64,000 bases of DNA from Planctomycetota bacterium (GTDB lineage Bacteria; Planctomycetota; Planctomycetia; Pirellulales; Pirellulaceae). This document shows, piece after piece, positions 61,015 through 64,000 of this stretch (its first letter is position 1; every line of letters begins with the position of its first letter). Below the pieces are notes generated by a model. It made no database searches. It was not told the origin of the DNA and worked only from the letters and a program-made list of their open reading frames with translations. The translations under genes and the position numbers were made by a program. Location of the stretch: the NCBI GenBank assembly GCA_026692905.1, contig JAPLNL010000121.1, positions 14,515-78,514 of the forward strand, read 5' to 3'.

Positions 61015-61995
61015 TTACGCCAATGGTAGTTGTGTTATTGCACCTGACAATCTGTCGTGAAGTTCTACTGCGCGTTGAACAAGATAATGGTTTGGCCCGC
61101 GGCCAGCGGAGTCGAGGTAATGGCAAGCGGCAAAAAGTCCTGCCCGTTGCTCGTATTTTTCTATCCAACCGTTTCTTAACTTCAACTTCTCACCCAAAAC
61201 AGGCCATACACCTGGTTGGGGCCGAAGGTGATCTTGGATTCCTATGCGCCACGGTTTCGCGGTCAAGCGGGCGCGAAAGCACTTTTGTTTGTCGCACATT
61301 CGGCGGTACATGGGATCCGTTCCACATGCATCGAAGAATTGCTTTACTTCGGGATCGTCCGGTTCGAACAAACGATGCGTGGCGAACACACGCAGTCCGT
61401 TCGGGGTTTCGTAAATTCGCACGCTCCACCCCGCGTTCTCGTTCGCATAGTTCGCGACGTTTTGTTGAGCAATTGCTTTGCGTTCCACCATCGATTTTCG
61501 AGTCAGCTTTCGGATCACGAATGAAAGAATGGCCACACTGATGATTCCGAGAATCAAGCAACCAACAAAGAACAAAATCGATCGCGTCCATAGCCCCGCC
61601 GCGATACTCAGCCCGATGACGGCGATTCCGAACAGGCAATCTCGGACAGACAACGTGGTGTGGTCTTCCAAATCGATATCAGCGATCAGAACGTTCGAAA
61701 CATTAAGGCATCGGGCGCCATAGGAATTGCGAGTCACGACGACATCGTCGTACCGAGCTAGCACTTCTTCGCGGATAGGTATTCCATCTGCACCGTTATA
61801 GGGAACCTTTCGCTCGCGCGATGCGAGTTTCTCTCCCCGAATTGCGCGTTCGAGTGCATCTGCCGCTCGCTGTTCTGCATGTTCGGCTGCTGCTACTAAA
61901 CTAGCTTCCGACCAACCCCAGCGACGAATGATGATCTGTTTTTTGGAACCGCGATGCTCTGCACGGGCTTCCGACCAGTAATTTGGAATCAACAT
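61015..61995 (-). CDS. Membrane protein of unknown function
   Basis: 326 residues from the ATG at 61995 (MLIPNYWSEARAEHR); the frame is open to 62184 but that part is cysteine-rich and unlike coding sequence. A cytoplasmic N-terminal part (KKQIIIRRWGWSEASLVAAAEHAEQRA, shown here by RRWGWSEASLVAAAEHAEQR) precedes two adjoining membrane helices (LFGIAVIGLSIAAGLW and ILFFVGCLILGIISVAILSFV) and a C-terminal domain with GWSVRIYETPNGLRVFATH. The RRWGWSE segment with a nearby DVVVTRNSYGARCLN resembles proteins of unknown function in several phyla, but I cannot name a family. It is on the same strand as the amidohydrolase and starts about 190 bases after it. Confidence 0.7.
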   Translation of the reverse strand: MLIPNYWSEARAEHRGSKKQIIIRRWGWSEASLVAAAEHAEQRAADALERAIRGEKLASRERKVPYNGADGIPIREEVLARYDDVVVTRNSYGARCLNVSNVLIADIDLEDHTTLSVRDCLFGIAVIGLSIAAGLWTRSILFFVGCLILGIISVAILSFVIRKLTRKSMVERKAIAQQNVANYANENAGWSVRIYETPNGLRVFATHRLFEPDDPEVKQFFDACGTDPMYRRMCDKQKCFRARLTAKPWRIGIQDHLRPQPGVWPVLGEKLKLRNGWIEKYEQRAGLFAACHYLDSAGRGPNHYLVQRAVELHDRLSGAITQLPLA

Positions 61996-62184
61996 AATCC
62001 GATGATACCAGACGACGTGACTTAGGTGGTTTGCTGCCCGGACATTTATGCGAGGTCCGAAAGCAGCCGTGTTCAAACTTTGCGGTCGCAACCTTCTACA
62101 AGCTGAACAACAGGCAAAATCTGAAAGATAAAATGAATTGCATGAGGAAATGCGATGCCATGGGCCGCTAGGCGAAATCCACAA

Positions 62185-64000
62185 TTACTCACTGCCTTGG
62201 CATGATGCAGCTGCGGCGGCAAGTCGCGAAAGGGACTCCCGATCTGTCTGACTCATAGGCCGAATTTTGGTTGCGAAGGACGGGCGGAGATGGCAATCGC
62301 AACCTACGGTGGCCACTGACGTGCCAAGGTCATCTGCCGTCGATGCTGTGGATGTTGCGGATGTTGTCTTTAGGAAAATGGTTTGGCCTTCTTTGATTGT
62401 TTCCACCACAGAGATGCTCTTGATGGCCATGGAGCCGACTTTGAGGGGGTTTTTGTCAAGAATCACGAGGTCAGCGAGCTTTCCAGCTTCAAGGGTCCCC
62501 TTTGTTTTTTCCTCTTTGATTTGGTACGCGGCCATGGCTGTGACGGCTTGCAAGGCCACATAAGGTGAAACACGCTCGTCAGGTCCAAGGACTGCACCGC
62601 TGGGCGCGATGCGATTTACTCCAGCGTCCACGAGTTCCAGGATTGAGGGCTCAGGTGAGACCGGCGCATCGTGCGAGAATGTGAAGGTCATTCCCCTTTT
62701 GGAGAAAGTGTTAGCTGCGTTCGCCCTTGCGGTGCGCTCCGGACCCCAAAGACGAGCCACCGAGTCCCCCTGCCTGCTCAATGAGGTCGTCAGGAAACTC
62801 GGAATGGCGCCTACTGCTTTGATTCTTGCCAACTGGTCCTCACGAATATTCGCGCCGTGGATGAAGACGGGGCGATGGTCGCTCATCCCGTATTTCTTGA
62901 CCGCCTTTTCGATCGCTCGGATGGCTTGGTCTGCGGCAGCATCCCCGAGCATGTGCATGTTTATTTGCAGATTGGTGGTCCAGTATTTGTCGAACGCAGC
63001 ATCCAGCACGGCGTCAGGAATTTGTTGATAACCCATAAAATCACCCCTTTTCCCTGGTGGATTTACCGCAAAGGGCTTCGTCATCCAGCAGGAGTCAGGG
63101 CTGCCATCGAGCCAAAATTTGATGCCACCCAGACGCACACGGTTGATGTAGCGTTTGTCAAGATCCGGCCGCTCTGCAAGCAGCTTGAGAGACGTTCCTT
63201 CCGGATGCTTGTTGTATTCGGAGGCTATTGAATAGGCGGCATTAATGGTATCATCGGTGGCCGTGTCTTTGGCTGCTATATAGAGATCGATGGGCAGCAG
63301 CTTCTTGTCGATGGCATTTCGGACCAGAGCGATGTCGTCGGCTCCCAGGCCCAGCCCACCCTCCTGTGCAGTGGTCTGACCATGCTTGGCCCAGAGAGCA
63401 ACAGCGCCGAGGACGACTTTATCAGCCAGTTCACCGGTAAATGCCGGACGCTGAATGCGCACCGCATTCAGCGCTGTTTCTTCCATAGGCCCCAAGAGCG
63501 ACTTTCCATCCGCCTTGCGGGAGAAATTCCCGCCGTTTGGATCGGGGGTTTCCGACGTAATTCCGGTCACTTTGAATAGAGCCGAGTTGCCGGAGGCCAA
63601 ATGTCCCGAACCGTCCACGATCATGACGGGCCGGTCAGCTGAAACCGTATCCAACTCCTCGATAGTTGGCGTCCTTCCCTCCTTGAGCACCCGTGCGCTA
63701 TAGCCCATACCGACGATCCATTGCCCTGGGGGAACATTTGGGGCGTGCGCCTTCATCTTGGCCAGTAGATCACCGATCTCAGCTGTGCCAAAAAGATTCG
63801 CGTCCATCAGGTTCTTGCCAAACAGTATCATGTGGCCATGGGTGTCGATAAAACCAGGTAACAGTGTCTTACCGTCTAAATTGACAACTCTGGTCGTATC
63901 GCCTTTTGTCTGCAGCACCCCAGCCTTAGAACCCATTACAAGGATCTTTCCGTCTTTTACCGCGAGAGCCTCGACATAAGCCGGCTCGTTTCCAGCCATT
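62185..64000 (-). CDS. YtcJ-type amidohydrolase, N-terminus beyond the window
   Basis: At least 604 residues are visible; the MAGNEPAYVEALAVKDGKIL stretch at the window edge is usually preceded by about 30 residues, so the 5' end is cut. The metal-dependent hydrolase barrel shows GFIDTHGHM (HxH pair), IHGANIREDQL and FSHDAPVSPEP (late aspartate region). YtcJ-like members hydrolyse N-acyl or amide bonds in unknown substrates. The C-terminal 60 residues (TSATSTASTADDLGTSVATV and CDCHLRPSF) extend past the family's normal end. The neighbour downstream is the membrane protein gene at 61015. Confidence 0.85.
   Translation of the reverse strand, partial: MAGNEPAYVEALAVKDGKILVMGSKAGVLQTKGDTTRVVNLDGKTLLPGFIDTHGHMILFGKNLMDANLFGTAEIGDLLAKMKAHAPNVPPGQWIVGMGYSARVLKEGRTPTIEELDTVSADRPVMIVDGSGHLASGNSALFKVTGITSETPDPNGGNFSRKADGKSLLGPMEETALNAVRIQRPAFTGELADKVVLGAVALWAKHGQTTAQEGGLGLGADDIALVRNAIDKKLLPIDLYIAAKDTATDDTINAAYSIASEYNKHPEGTSLKLLAERPDLDKRYINRVRLGGIKFWLDGSPDSCWMTKPFAVNPPGKRGDFMGYQQIPDAVLDAAFDKYWTTNLQINMHMLGDAAADQAIRAIEKAVKKYGMSDHRPVFIHGANIREDQLARIKAVGAIPSFLTTSLSRQGDSVARLWGPERTARANAANTFSKRGMTFTFSHDAPVSPEPSILELVDAGVNRIAPSGAVLGPDERVSPYVALQAVTAMAAYQIKEEKTKGTLEAGKLADLVILDKNPLKVGSMAIKSISVVETIKEGQTIFLKTTSATSTASTADDLGTSVATVGCDCHLRPSFATKIRPMSQTDRESLSRLAAAAASCQGSE

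Noticed and set aside
60670-61029. A 119-residue plus-strand frame upstream of the giant gene.
   Set aside because: It crosses two hairpins and has no domain resemblance; likely non-coding.

Overview
The window looks like a chromosomal segment of a planctomycete, most likely a Pirellula/Rhodopirellula-type member of the Pirellulales. The clues are family content rather than a marker gene: a very large PVC-type membrane dehydrogenase with a C-terminal haem-binding domain, a DUF1080 secreted protein, DUF1570 and PQQ-propeller exported proteins, a Ser/Thr-kinase-like membrane protein, sugar-phosphate isomerase/epimerases, and many small palindromic repeats between genes. No rRNA, tRNA, CRISPR array, prophage or integron was recognised.

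Layout. 1-3,100: a DUF559 endonuclease-like gene bracketed by palindromic repeats, then leuD and leuC (leucine synthesis) on the minus strand. 3,255-13,363: a small helical protein, a ketose 3-epimerase-like enzyme, an exported alpha/beta-hydrolase/SGNH-hydrolase fusion, two adjacent P-loop GTPases of membrane character, and the giant haem-binding dehydrogenase. 13,430-18,401: diguanylate cyclase, biotin synthase, a housekeeping-type sigma-70 factor, aldehyde dehydrogenase. 18,540-19,447: an array of hairpins next to an IS200-like HUH transposase; a circularly permuted second copy of the array lies at 27,808-28,045. 19,400-26,540: a compact minus-strand set (nucleoside hydrolase, degenerate protein kinase, large lipoprotein, HExxH lipoprotein with leucine-rich repeats). 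26,763-34,656: trpD, a DUF1080 protein, a membrane protein, a divergent UvrA paralogue and a PQQ propeller. 35,005-44,753: a coiled-coil membrane protein, a hydrolase, an adenylating enzyme plus aldehyde-dehydrogenase-fold pair with a GNAT gene, a POT-type peptide transporter, an ECF-like sigma factor and a YgfZ/GcvT-like protein.

44,800-54,145 is a signalling island: two hybrid histidine kinases, a FixJ-type response regulator, a stand-alone Hpt protein, a receiver-PAS-GAF-PAS histidine kinase, and a LuxR-type regulator whose receiver-like domain lacks the phosphorylation residues. Together they hold every module needed for a branched phosphorelay.

54,282-60,572 encodes a 2,096-residue exported protein built from about 25 tandem secretin-N/NolW-like units with no secretin barrel; this is the strongest candidate for something undescribed. 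The window ends with a membrane protein and a YtcJ-type amidohydrolase cut by the edge.

All functions are read from motifs and family resemblance by eye; no search was run. Start sites were chosen from conserved N-termini, ribosome-binding-like sequence and neighbouring stops.
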